Position numbers and translations under genes: made by a program
Assembly: GCA_944388385.1 (NCBI GenBank)
Contig: CALXIO010000025.1
Coordinates: 1 to 32,875 of the forward strand
DNA: 32,875 bases
Source of the DNA: an uncultured Ruminiclostridium sp.
GTDB lineage: Bacteria > Bacillota > Clostridia > Oscillospirales > Ruminococcaceae
Direction of reading: 5' to 3'
Notes under the pieces: model-generated
What the model was told of the DNA's origin: nothing
The model's input: only the letters and a program-made list of their open reading frames with translations
Databases searched by the model: none
Shown: one piece after another, positions 14,063 through 20,566 of the stretch
Position numbering within the stretch: the stretch's first letter is position 1
How the letters are laid out: every line of letters starts with the position of its first letter

Positions 14063-14102
14063 CCACAGGTTAGTGGATTTATATGGTTTTCCCTGCTATA
14101 AT
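14063..14102 (+). promoter_or_regulatory. Candidate operator plus -10 box of the clpP-virD4 unit
   Basis: A perfect -10 TATAAT (14097-14102) lies 31 bp before the ClpP-like start, but no good -35 is present (TGGATT at the right distance). A small inverted repeat, CCAC-N6-GTGG (14063-14076), sits just upstream of where RNA polymerase would bind. A weak -35 with an adjacent dyad suggests a regulated promoter, with the XRE protein as the obvious candidate regulator; this is inference. Confidence 0.45.
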
Positions 14103-14133
14103 TGGGATACCGACAAAAAAGGAGGAATAACCT

Positions 14134-14712
14134 ATGCTAATCGTTAAAAAGAGTACATCCGGCCTTCAGAGTCTGCCCCTTGAGAGTATGCTTTTACTAC
14201 AGAGGAAAATATTCCTTGAAGAGGCTATCACCTACGAAAGCGTAAATCTTGTAATAAAGCAGTTACTTTATTTAAGAGAAGAAAGCAATGAGACCATTGA
14301 TATTTATATTTCCTCACCGGGAGGAGAGGTAAACGCAGGGCTTTTGCTGTACGATCAGCTAAAGGGTATGCAGGATATAGAAATAAATATGTACTGCACC
14401 GGCTTTGCGGCTTCCATGGCGGCAATTATCCTTGCAGGAGGACAAAAGGGACACAGGTTCATTCTTCCTCACAGTAAGGTTATGATCCATGAGCCCCTTA
14501 TTGCCGGAAGCGGTATAACCGGCTCTGCCACCTCAATTCAGCAGACTGCTGAATCTATAATGGAAACCAAGATAATCCTGAGCCGGCTTTTAGCTTATGA
14601 CACAGGTAAAACCATAAAGGAAATAACTGCGGCTATTTCCTACGATAACACAATGGACGCAAAGGAGGCGGTTTCGTTCGGTATAGTGGACAAAATAATC
14701 GAAAGCCTTTGA
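14134..14712 (+). CDS. ClpP-like serine protease of the plus-strand island
   Basis: A 192-residue ClpP-family peptidase of normal ClpP core length. The triad is intact: S94 in GFAASMAA, H119 in LPHSKVMIHEP and D171 in SYDN. The oxyanion-hole SSPGGEVNAG is at about 60-69. It is divergent from housekeeping ClpP at the N-terminus and lacks the usual P(I/V)V-ETERGERAYDIYSRLL start, so it may not dock with ClpX/ClpC in the standard way. AAGGAGG lies nine bases before the ATG. It is followed 29 bp later by a VirD4-like ATPase and preceded by an XRE regulator, which marks it as an accessory, mobile-element ClpP. Its possible roles are processing of a transfer or phage-like protein, or targeted proteolysis with the neighbouring ATPase; neither is shown. 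Confidence 0.88.
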   Translation: MLIVKKSTSGLQSLPLESMLLLQRKIFLEEAITYESVNLVIKQLLYLREESNETIDIYISSPGGEVNAGLLLYDQLKGMQDIEINMYCTGFAASMAAIILAGGQKGHRFILPHSKVMIHEPLIAGSGITGSATSIQQTAESIMETKIILSRLLAYDTGKTIKEITAAISYDNTMDAKEAVSFGIVDKIIESL

Positions 14713-14741
14713 TTTTCCGTTTTTGAAAGGAGAGATATTTT

Positions 14742-15353
14742 ATGAAGAGAGATCCTATTGTATTGGGTAAGGACTACATATTACCCGGTGATGATATCGG
14801 TATCAGCCGTCCTAATGCCAATGCCCTTATTGTGGGTACAACAGGCTGTGGCAAAAGCACCAGCGTAATAATGCCCACAATCGCCAGAAGCAAGTACAGC
14901 AACCCTGTTATATCCTTTGCTAAGGAATCAGAGGGAAACAAAATGGCAAAATATCTTTCCTTCAAGGGATATTGTGTCCCTGTGCTTAACCTTATTCACC
15001 CGGATAACAGCACAATTTCATACGATAATCTAAGAGCAGTAAGCTCCTTTGAGGATATATCTGCCTTAACAAGCGCCATAGTAAGACCTGTCATTAAAAA
15101 GACCAATGATGACTACTGGGTAATGAAGTCCTGTTCATTACTTAATGCCCTTATTGCCGCTACCCTGATGGAATCAGAGAATAAAGCCACTATTCAAGAT
15201 GTGCTTAATATGTTTGATAAGACTGTTCCAAGGGAAAGTGACTTTCGGGATGAATTTACCACAGACCTTCACCCTTCTTTGAGAAATTACAAGAAAAAAA
15301 TACGGATTGCTTTGCCTGTAGGGAATTTAATTCATGGGCAAGCCTTCCCATAA
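14742..15353 (+). CDS. VirD4-like ATPase, N-terminal fragment
   Basis: A 203-residue open frame with the P-loop of the coupling ATPase. Residues up to about 186 (LRNYKKK) are family-like; the last 17 residues, after the A7 run, are out-of-frame sequence ending at a TAA. If translated alone it would have Walker A but no Walker B. Confidence 0.6.
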   Translation: MKRDPIVLGKDYILPGDDIGISRPNANALIVGTTGCGKSTSVIMPTIARSKYSNPVISFAKESEGNKMAKYLSFKGYCVPVLNLIHPDNSTISYDNLRAVSSFEDISALTSAIVRPVIKKTNDDYWVMKSCSLLNALIAATLMESENKATIQDVLNMFDKTVPRESDFRDEFTTDLHPSLRNYKKKIRIALPVGNLIHGQAFP

Positions 15354-15397
15354 GAACAGCCGCCTGTATAAGGGATACCCTGGCAGGTGCATTAAGC

Positions 15398-16012
15398 ATG
15401 GTTTTCCTGGAATCTATCCGCACTTCATTAAAGAAAAAGCCCTTTTTCAATCTCAACCGCTTTATAAACAGAAAAGAGGCTATAATAATCATTTCAAGCG
15501 GGGCGGATAAATCTCAGCAATACTATGCTAACTTGTTTTACAGGGATCTTATCCGTCAGCTTATAGAGCGAGCTCATAATATATACAATGGTGAGCTTCC
15601 TAGGGAAATTCGTCTTTTCTTTGATGATTTTGCCTGCACCTGTCCCATAGAGGGCTTTGCCGCTGATATTTCCCTTATGAGAAGTATCGGACTTTCCGCT
15701 GTGATGCTTTTACAAAGCGAATCTCAGCTGGAGTCAATCTATGGCAGCGACGCTCCCATAATCCGTCAGAACTGCGCTGTATATACCTACTTCCCCGGAG
15801 GATTTGACGACAGAAGCTGTGAAATAGTATCCAAAAGAATGGGGCTACCCTATGAGGATATTATGTACGCTTCTTTAGGCAAGGTATTTATAATGCAGTC
15901 CGGCAGAAAGCCGGTTTATATTCCCAGATATGACACACTTGCAAGTGAAGAATACAGAGAATATAAAAGAATAACCGAAGCAAGCTACCAATATTCAGAG
16001 ATACCCTTCTGA
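15398..16012 (+). CDS. VirD4-like ATPase, C-terminal fragment
   Basis: A 204-residue open frame holding Walker B (FFDDFA, D86-D87) and the TraM/TraG recognition region. The homologous frame actually continues upstream to about 15300 with no start codon or ribosome site near 15398, so separate translation is unlikely. The end at 16012 precedes a strong terminator. Confidence 0.55.
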   Translation: MVFLESIRTSLKKKPFFNLNRFINRKEAIIIISSGADKSQQYYANLFYRDLIRQLIERAHNIYNGELPREIRLFFDDFACTCPIEGFAADISLMRSIGLSAVMLLQSESQLESIYGSDAPIIRQNCAVYTYFPGGFDDRSCEIVSKRMGLPYEDIMYASLGKVFIMQSGRKPVYIPRYDTLASEEYREYKRITEASYQYSEIPF

Positions 16013-16026
16013 TAAGCCTTGGGCTT

Positions 16027-16062
16027 AAAAAAATCCCCCTGTTTTTACAGGGGGATTTTTTA
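16027..16062. terminator. Strong bidirectional terminator at the island's right edge
   Basis: A perfect 12-bp stem (16031-16042 with 16047-16058, loop TTTT) with A- and T-runs on either side serves the plus-strand island and the converging XcbB-like gene ending at 16089. Confidence 0.92.
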
Positions 16063-16088
16063 TTAAATGTTATCGGATTTAAAATGTA

Positions 16089-17024
16089 TTATTTATTGGG
16101 TTTTTTAAATACATGATAAATTTTCACTAAGATTTTGCCATACCATTTAGATTTAATTTTCTGTCGAAATCCGGCTTTAACTTGATTTTGGGATTTAAAG
16201 AAAGTACCGTCATGGCTTTTCACCTTATAAACATCAAATTCGCCCTTTACTGTCTTGCCGTTAATTTTGACTTCGTTTTCATCAAATGTTACTCCGCAGG
16301 TGATTTCCAATAACTTCTGCTCTAAAAAATCAGGGAAAAACTTTCCCACTTCCCCGTGATTTTCCATATCGTTATTTATAACTACATCCGCCGAAATTTT
16401 GCAGGTGTTTATCAACTCTATAAGGGGAGCTACATGGGTCTTATACTGAAAATCATTTTTACTGCTGAATAAATGTATTTTTGTATGATGATTGTGAACA
16501 AGCTGTTTGAATATGATATTATTCAACCTTTGCACATTAGAATCCTTTACACTTTCATCAGTTCCCAGCATATAGTCGGTGGTTTCTTTTGCGGTATTTA
16601 AAATATAATCCGCTATTTTAGTCTGTGGTGCTCCGGCAATAACATGGCCGTAATAATATTTCATACCAAAATATAATGCCGCACTGCCGCCCTTTGATGA
16701 GCCTACCGTGATTATGTTTTTATTTGGTATATCATACATGGTTGAAATTTTGCTTATAAGGGAAACTACCGAGGTTTCAACCTCAAAGCTCATATTCTCC
16801 CCTAAATAATAGCATCCTCTGGGGCCATAGGAATCAAGTATAAATAATTTATTGTGATTTACCCCGTTTAATGCCCGAATATAATTATATGTTTTCTGAG
16901 GTGTTGCCTCAATTCTGTTAAAACCGGAAAAAATCACCAGCAAATACTTGCTGTTACAGGGGCTTTTTTCAAAGTGATATGTTATATCAAGATTGGTGTG
17001 GTGAATATCTTCGTTTATTATCAT
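16089..17024 (-). CDS. XcbB/CpsF-like alpha/beta-hydrolase-fold capsule protein, paralogue A
   Basis: A 311-residue protein with an alpha/beta-hydrolase core. The nucleophile elbow G-S-S-K-G (108-112, S110) lies in ITVGSSKGGSAALYFG; D191 (FSSKNDFQY) and H223 (DMENHGEVG) are plausible triad partners. It resembles the XcbB/CpsF family of capsule biosynthesis proteins; I cannot say whether it is an esterase or a transferase. It is a paralogue of 17326-18612, with one 158-bp stretch almost identical. The C-terminus ends in KWYGKILVKIYHVFKK, a basic amphipathic tag also found in the coiled-coil protein at 26793. GGGAGG precedes the ATG. It has its own TTGATA-17-TATAAT promoter, so it is expressed separately from the main polysaccharide operon. 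Confidence 0.62.
   Translation of the reverse strand: MIINEDIHHTNLDITYHFEKSPCNSKYLLVIFSGFNRIEATPQKTYNYIRALNGVNHNKLFILDSYGPRGCYYLGENMSFEVETSVVSLISKISTMYDIPNKNIITVGSSKGGSAALYFGMKYYYGHVIAGAPQTKIADYILNTAKETTDYMLGTDESVKDSNVQRLNNIIFKQLVHNHHTKIHLFSSKNDFQYKTHVAPLIELINTCKISADVVINNDMENHGEVGKFFPDFLEQKLLEITCGVTFDENEVKINGKTVKGEFDVYKVKSHDGTFFKSQNQVKAGFRQKIKSKWYGKILVKIYHVFKKPNK
16654..16811 (-). repeat. Near-identical patch shared with 18242-18399
   Basis: The 158 bp here match 18242-18399 with a single mismatch (16752/18340), while sequence on both sides diverges strongly. It covers the GSSKGG nucleophile region of both paralogues. The pattern fits recent gene conversion or duplication by homologous recombination. 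Confidence 0.92.
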
Positions 17025-17130
17025 TAAATCCCTCCCAAAGTATTAAAAATTGCCTTGCGTTTTATCTTCTGTATAACAAAATCAAAATCTCTTAACAAAA
17101 ATCAGCCGATATAAAATTAGACTGACTATT

Positions 17131-17159
17131 ATTATAGCATTTTATTACAAAATTATCAA
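17131..17159 (-). promoter_or_regulatory. Promoter of XcbB-like paralogue A
   Basis: On the minus strand, TTGATA (17154-17159) and TATAAT (17131-17136) have a 17-bp spacer. Confidence 0.8.
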
Positions 17160-17179
17160 CCTCATATTCATCATTACAG

Positions 17180-17213
17180 AAACAAAAGATACCCCCGGAA
17201 CACGGGGGTATCT
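17180..17213 (-). terminator. Terminator of the polysaccharide operon
   Basis: A perfect 11-bp GC-rich stem (17187-17197 with 17203-17213, 5-base loop) is followed on the minus strand by TTTGTTT. It lies about 110 nt past the last operon stop and just before an independent promoter. Confidence 0.75.
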
Positions 17214-17325
17214 GATAAGTGCTTATGCGGTATGCTATACAAAATCTAAGCTAGAATATAGAACAACTAAGCTCTATACAAAAGCATATCTATGAATTAT
17301 ACAGGTATAGCGATAAATTGTAACT

Positions 17326-18612
17326 TTATTCTATATCATCCACAATTATCGTTTCAGTTTCTCCTCTTATCAGTTGACCGGAGGGAAGCGATATAAAGAA
17401 GTCAATTTTATATTTTCCGGGCTCAATTACCTCATATTCATAACTGCTATCCGGACCATACCAAGCCCTCATAATTACAACATTGTCTTTATAAATATAA
17501 TAGGCATATTTAAGCTCATTGTTTTCATCAACTACATCATGACTGAATTTAATTTTCTTATTTTCATAGGAAACAGTATTGCCGTTATATATTAGCTCTT
17601 TTCCGCCTATTAATTTTTTATCTTTATAATATTTATTAAGAACAATTTTATCGGTATCGGTATTCTTATAAAAGCAAACATAAATTGCATAGTTGTCGGC
17701 TTTATCAATAGTAAAATCTGAAGTGCCTTCTGTTAAATCAAATTCATATCTATTTGTACCGCCTTCCAAAAGCAATGATATTTTTGTACCATCATAATTA
17801 CTTAGCTTACTAAAATCCATATCGACTTTTAATAATTCGCCATCAATCTTAATGGATTTTAATGAAAAAGAGATACCGCAGGTAATTTCCATTAGCTTTT
17901 TATTCAAAAAATCAGGAAAAAATCTAGTTACATCGTTATGCCCGATAATATCATTGTCTATAACAACATTTGACTTAAGACTACGGGAATTGATCAATTC
18001 TAAAAGGGGTGCAATGTGTTCATAATACTGTTCGTCTTTTTCGGTGCTTAATAAATTTATTTCAGTGAAATTGTTATGCTGAAATTGTTTGTATATTATG
18101 TTATTCAGCTTTTCCACATTAGAATCCCTTACACTTTCATCAGTGCCCAGCATATAGTCGGCTGTAGATTTCTTACTAACGCCGGATAATACAAATTTAG
18201 CAATTTTAGTTTGAGGAACAGCTGAAATCACATGGCCATAGTAATATTTCATACCAAAATATAATGCCGCACTGCCGCCCTTTGATGAGCCTACCGTGAT
18301 TATGTTTTTATTTGGTATATCATACATGGTTGAAATTTTACTTATAAGGGAAACTACCGAGGTTTCAACCTCAAAGCTCATATTCTCCCCTAAATAATAA
18401 CATCCCATAGGACCATATGAATCAAGAATAAACAATTTGTTACAATTCAGTTCAGACAATGTCCGGATATAATGGTATGATTTCTTAATCTTTGCATTAA
18501 CAGGGTTGAATGCAGAGAAAACCACAACCAAGTACTTACTATTGCAAGTACTTTTTTCAAAGTGATAGGTTATATCAAGATTTGAGCTGTGAATATCTTC
18601 GTTTATTATCAT
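17326..18612 (-). CDS. XcbB/CpsF-like hydrolase-fold protein with C-terminal Y_Y_Y-like domain, paralogue B
   Basis: About 428 residues. The N-terminal 230 residues match paralogue A (same GSSKGG elbow; Asp in LLSTEKDEQYY and His in GHNDVTRFF as triad candidates). It has a longer C-terminus: a linker and a final module of about 75 residues (LKYAYYIYKDNVVIMRAWYGPDSSYEYEVIEPGKYKIDFF; cited here as its key positions Y-x-Y-Y, K, W-Y, Y, G-x-Y) that resembles two modules in the asparagine-synthase-like protein upstream. It lacks the KWYGKI tag. The open frame begins at a GTG (18621) that overlaps the AGGAGG site; the ATG at 18612 is correctly spaced and aligns with paralogue A, so I use it. Last gene of the operon, 35 bp after wecB. 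Confidence 0.62.
   Translation of the reverse strand: MIINEDIHSSNLDITYHFEKSTCNSKYLVVVFSAFNPVNAKIKKSYHYIRTLSELNCNKLFILDSYGPMGCYYLGENMSFEVETSVVSLISKISTMYDIPNKNIITVGSSKGGSAALYFGMKYYYGHVISAVPQTKIAKFVLSGVSKKSTADYMLGTDESVRDSNVEKLNNIIYKQFQHNNFTEINLLSTEKDEQYYEHIAPLLELINSRSLKSNVVIDNDIIGHNDVTRFFPDFLNKKLMEITCGISFSLKSIKIDGELLKVDMDFSKLSNYDGTKISLLLEGGTNRYEFDLTEGTSDFTIDKADNYAIYVCFYKNTDTDKIVLNKYYKDKKLIGGKELIYNGNTVSYENKKIKFSHDVVDENNELKYAYYIYKDNVVIMRAWYGPDSSYEYEVIEPGKYKIDFFISLPSGQLIRGETETIIVDDIE
18242..18399 (-). repeat. Near-identical patch shared with 16654-16811
   Basis: This is the partner copy of the 158-bp block in paralogue A: 98 identical bases, one mismatch, then 59 identical bases. Confidence 0.92.
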
Positions 18613-18647
18613 TAAAAGCACCTCCTGTTTCCGATATATTTATGTTG

Positions 18648-19751
18648 TTAATCTAAAAGATTCTTTTCAAGAGCCTCTGCAATTCTTCTGCACGCAAATC
18701 CGTCACCATAAGGGTTGCTGGCATGGGACATAGCATTATAAGCATCGCTGTCGCTTAAAAGTCGTGAAAACTCCTCGTAAATCTTTTCTTCGCTTGTGCC
18801 TACTAACTTCAATGTGCCGGCTTCAACGCCTTCAGGTCTTTCGGTGGTATCTCTCATTACCAGAACAGGCTTGCCAAGGGAAGGAGCTTCCTCCTGGATT
18901 CCGCCGGAATCGGTAAGAATCATATAACTGCGGCTAAGGAAGTTATGGAAATCAAGCACCTCTAAGGGCTCTATAATATGAATTCTGTCGCAACCGGCTA
19001 ATTCTTCATCAGCCGCCTGTCTTACAACAGGGTTCATATGGATAGGATAAATTGCCTTAACATCCCCATGCTCGTCCATTACCCTGCGTATAGCTCTGAA
19101 CATATGGTGCATGGGATCGCCTAAATTTTCTCTGCGGTGTGCAGTAATCATAATAAGACGGCTATCCTTTGCCCATTCAAGCTCAGGGTGAACATAATCA
19201 TCCTTTACTGTTGTTTTTAAAGCGTCAATGGCGGTGTTTCCGGTAACGTAAATTGATTTCTCGGATCTGCCTTCAGCCAGCAAATTCTCTTTTGATAATT
19301 TTGTAGGAGCGAAATTATATTCAGCGATAATGGAAACCGCCTGACGGTTAAACTCCTCCGGAAAGGGACTGTAAATGTTGTGTGTTCTGAGGCCTGCTTC
19401 AACATGACCGACAGGTATCTGTAAATAAAAGCAAGCCAATGCGGTAACAAATGTGGTTGAAGTATCTCCGTGAACCAGTACAACAGAGGGATTAACCTCC
19501 TCCAGTACCTTCTTGATTCGTTCAAGAATTGTGGATGTAATATCAAAGAGTGTCTGCTTATCCTTCATAACAGAAAGATCATAATCAGGCACTACGTTAA
19601 ATGCTTCAAGCACCTGATCCAGCATCTGTCTGTGCTGACCTGTAACGCAAACAACTACATTGAACTTGCCTCTTTGCTTTAACTCGTTTACAAGAGGACA
19701 CATTTTAATGGCTTCCGGACGAGTTCCGAATACAATCATAACTGTTTTCAT
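18648..19751 (-). CDS. wecB: UDP-N-acetylglucosamine 2-epimerase (non-hydrolysing)
   Basis: A 367-residue WecB/MnaA-type enzyme that interconverts UDP-GlcNAc and UDP-ManNAc in the cytoplasm. Family markers are GTRPEAIK at 9-16, the GDTSTT loop at 95-100, HVEAGLRT at 116-123, EEFNR at 132-136, the ITAHRRENLG motif and the C-terminal LTDSGGIQEEAPSLGKPVLVMRDTTERPE block that binds the nucleotide. The length is typical. It lies three bases after the DUF6270 gene, inside the operon, and AGAGGT precedes the ATG. With wecC in the same operon it supplies UDP-ManNAcA, the best clue to the composition of the polymer. Confidence 0.96.
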   Translation of the reverse strand: MKTVMIVFGTRPEAIKMCPLVNELKQRGKFNVVVCVTGQHRQMLDQVLEAFNVVPDYDLSVMKDKQTLFDITSTILERIKKVLEEVNPSVVLVHGDTSTTFVTALACFYLQIPVGHVEAGLRTHNIYSPFPEEFNRQAVSIIAEYNFAPTKLSKENLLAEGRSEKSIYVTGNTAIDALKTTVKDDYVHPELEWAKDSRLIMITAHRRENLGDPMHHMFRAIRRVMDEHGDVKAIYPIHMNPVVRQAADEELAGCDRIHIIEPLEVLDFHNFLSRSYMILTDSGGIQEEAPSLGKPVLVMRDTTERPEGVEAGTLKLVGTSEEKIYEEFSRLLSDSDAYNAMSHASNPYGDGFACRRIAEALEKNLLD

Positions 19752-19753
19752 AA

Positions 19754-20566
19754 TTATACCTCTTTACAGATTATTGTTTTCAACCGATCTATAACACGAA
19801 GATAATAATCTCCTTGATAGTGCATAGGTGCAAGACCCCATTTATGACGTTCATCAGCATAAACGCCTTCCATTTCATCTACGATATGAATGTTCGGCAT
19901 ATAACTCACTAAACGATCGTACATAAAGCTTAATACAGTATTGGCTTCACTGTTAAATTTTAAATAATTTTTAGGAAATAATTTTACATTTCCGTATTCA
20001 TTGATATACCAATCTACTAATAAAGCACGATTCAAGATGATTTGATTCTGATCATACAATGATAATATTCGTTTGCAAAACATTCTGATCATTTCTTCGC
20101 AATCCATGTTGTCTTTTTTGGCACAAAATCGGTTTAAAAACTTAATACTAAAAGGAAACCGAATGGTACTTTGATACTCTAAACAAAGCTTATTACCATA
20201 TACTCTCTTAGACAAAGTTTTATATTTTTTGGCATGAAAGCCTTGTGCCATTTCATTTGAAACTGTAAAGTAGCTGTTGCCAAGCTTACCTAAGGGAAGC
20301 CTTTCATCGATTAAATCGATGAGCAAATAATCACCGGGATTTTCTTCAAAAATATCAAATGTATTTTTTCTGAGATCCATCAAAACCATTCTTTTCTGAA
20401 ATGGCGAATCAAGTTCTATTTGTTCATCACTTACCGAAACAGGCTCAGACATACATGATAAAACAGACTGTCGTGCAACATACTGCAGTAGCTTCATATC
20501 TTTCATTTCGTCATATTCAAAAATATCCCTGGATACGCAACTACCGTATATATTGAATTTAATCAT
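19754..20566 (-). CDS. DUF6270 protein (SGNH-like)
   Basis: A 270-residue protein that I match to DUF6270, found in polysaccharide loci. The N-terminal NIYGSCVSRDIFE places a Ser (and Cys) in a GSC turn reminiscent of the SGNH nucleophile block, followed by the ARQSVLSCM stretch, MVLMDLRKN, and LLIDLIDERLPLG; near the C-terminus HIVDEMEGVYADERHKWGLAPMHY gives D and H residues that could complete a triad. Possible roles are glycan acyl transfer or removal; none is established. Its ATG overlaps the upstream gene's stop (ATGA, 4-bp overlap), indicating translational coupling with the asparagine-synthase-like protein and suggesting the two act together. Confidence 0.72.
   Translation of the reverse strand: MIKFNIYGSCVSRDIFEYDEMKDMKLLQYVARQSVLSCMSEPVSVSDEQIELDSPFQKRMVLMDLRKNTFDIFEENPGDYLLIDLIDERLPLGKLGNSYFTVSNEMAQGFHAKKYKTLSKRVYGNKLCLEYQSTIRFPFSIKFLNRFCAKKDNMDCEEMIRMFCKRILSLYDQNQIILNRALLVDWYINEYGNVKLFPKNYLKFNSEANTVLSFMYDRLVSYMPNIHIVDEMEGVYADERHKWGLAPMHYQGDYYLRVIDRLKTIICKEV

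Larger units (their letters stand above)
14742..16012 (+). pseudogene. VirD4/TraG-like coupling ATPase, frameshifted
   Basis: Two reading frames together make one VirD4/TraG-type coupling-protein ATPase of about 423 residues. The first part carries Walker A (VGTTGCGKST, 31-40). The second carries Walker B (IRLFFDDFA) and the TraG-D recognition region (DISLMRSIGLSAVMLLQSESQL through FPGGFDDRSCEIVSKRMGLP). The frames meet at an A7 run (15294-15300): adding one A, or a -1 slip there, joins YKKK to NTDC and reads through to the second frame. Full-length VirD4 proteins are usually near 600 residues with N-terminal membrane helices; those are absent even in the repaired reading. GAAAGGAG precedes the start. 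It could be a real pseudogene, a sequencing or assembly error in the homopolymer, or a slippage-dependent gene. Confidence 0.75.
17025..17325. other. 301-bp intergenic region between the two XcbB-like genes
   Basis: It contains, reading leftward on the minus strand, a 3' untranslated tract of about 110 nt (17214-17325), the hairpin terminator 17187-17213, the promoter 17131-17159 and a leader of about 100 nt to the start at 17024. I see no ORF or RNA gene in it. Confidence 0.7.

Noticed and set aside
15291..15303. Canonical -1 programmed frameshift heptamer (A AAA AAA)
   Set aside because: The base before the two AAA codons is G, so a simultaneous two-tRNA slip would mismatch, and no obvious downstream stimulatory stem was seen. 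A single-tRNA or transcriptional slip remains possible, but a plain frameshift is simpler.
13545..16062. A complete integrative conjugative element
   Set aside because: Only a regulator, a ClpP-like protease and a broken coupling ATPase are present. No relaxase, integrase, T4SS genes or attachment-site repeats were seen.
17214..17325. Small RNA or small ORF downstream of paralogue B
   Set aside because: The tract has no promoter of its own, no convincing ORF and only short chance repeats; it is best read as a 3' untranslated region.
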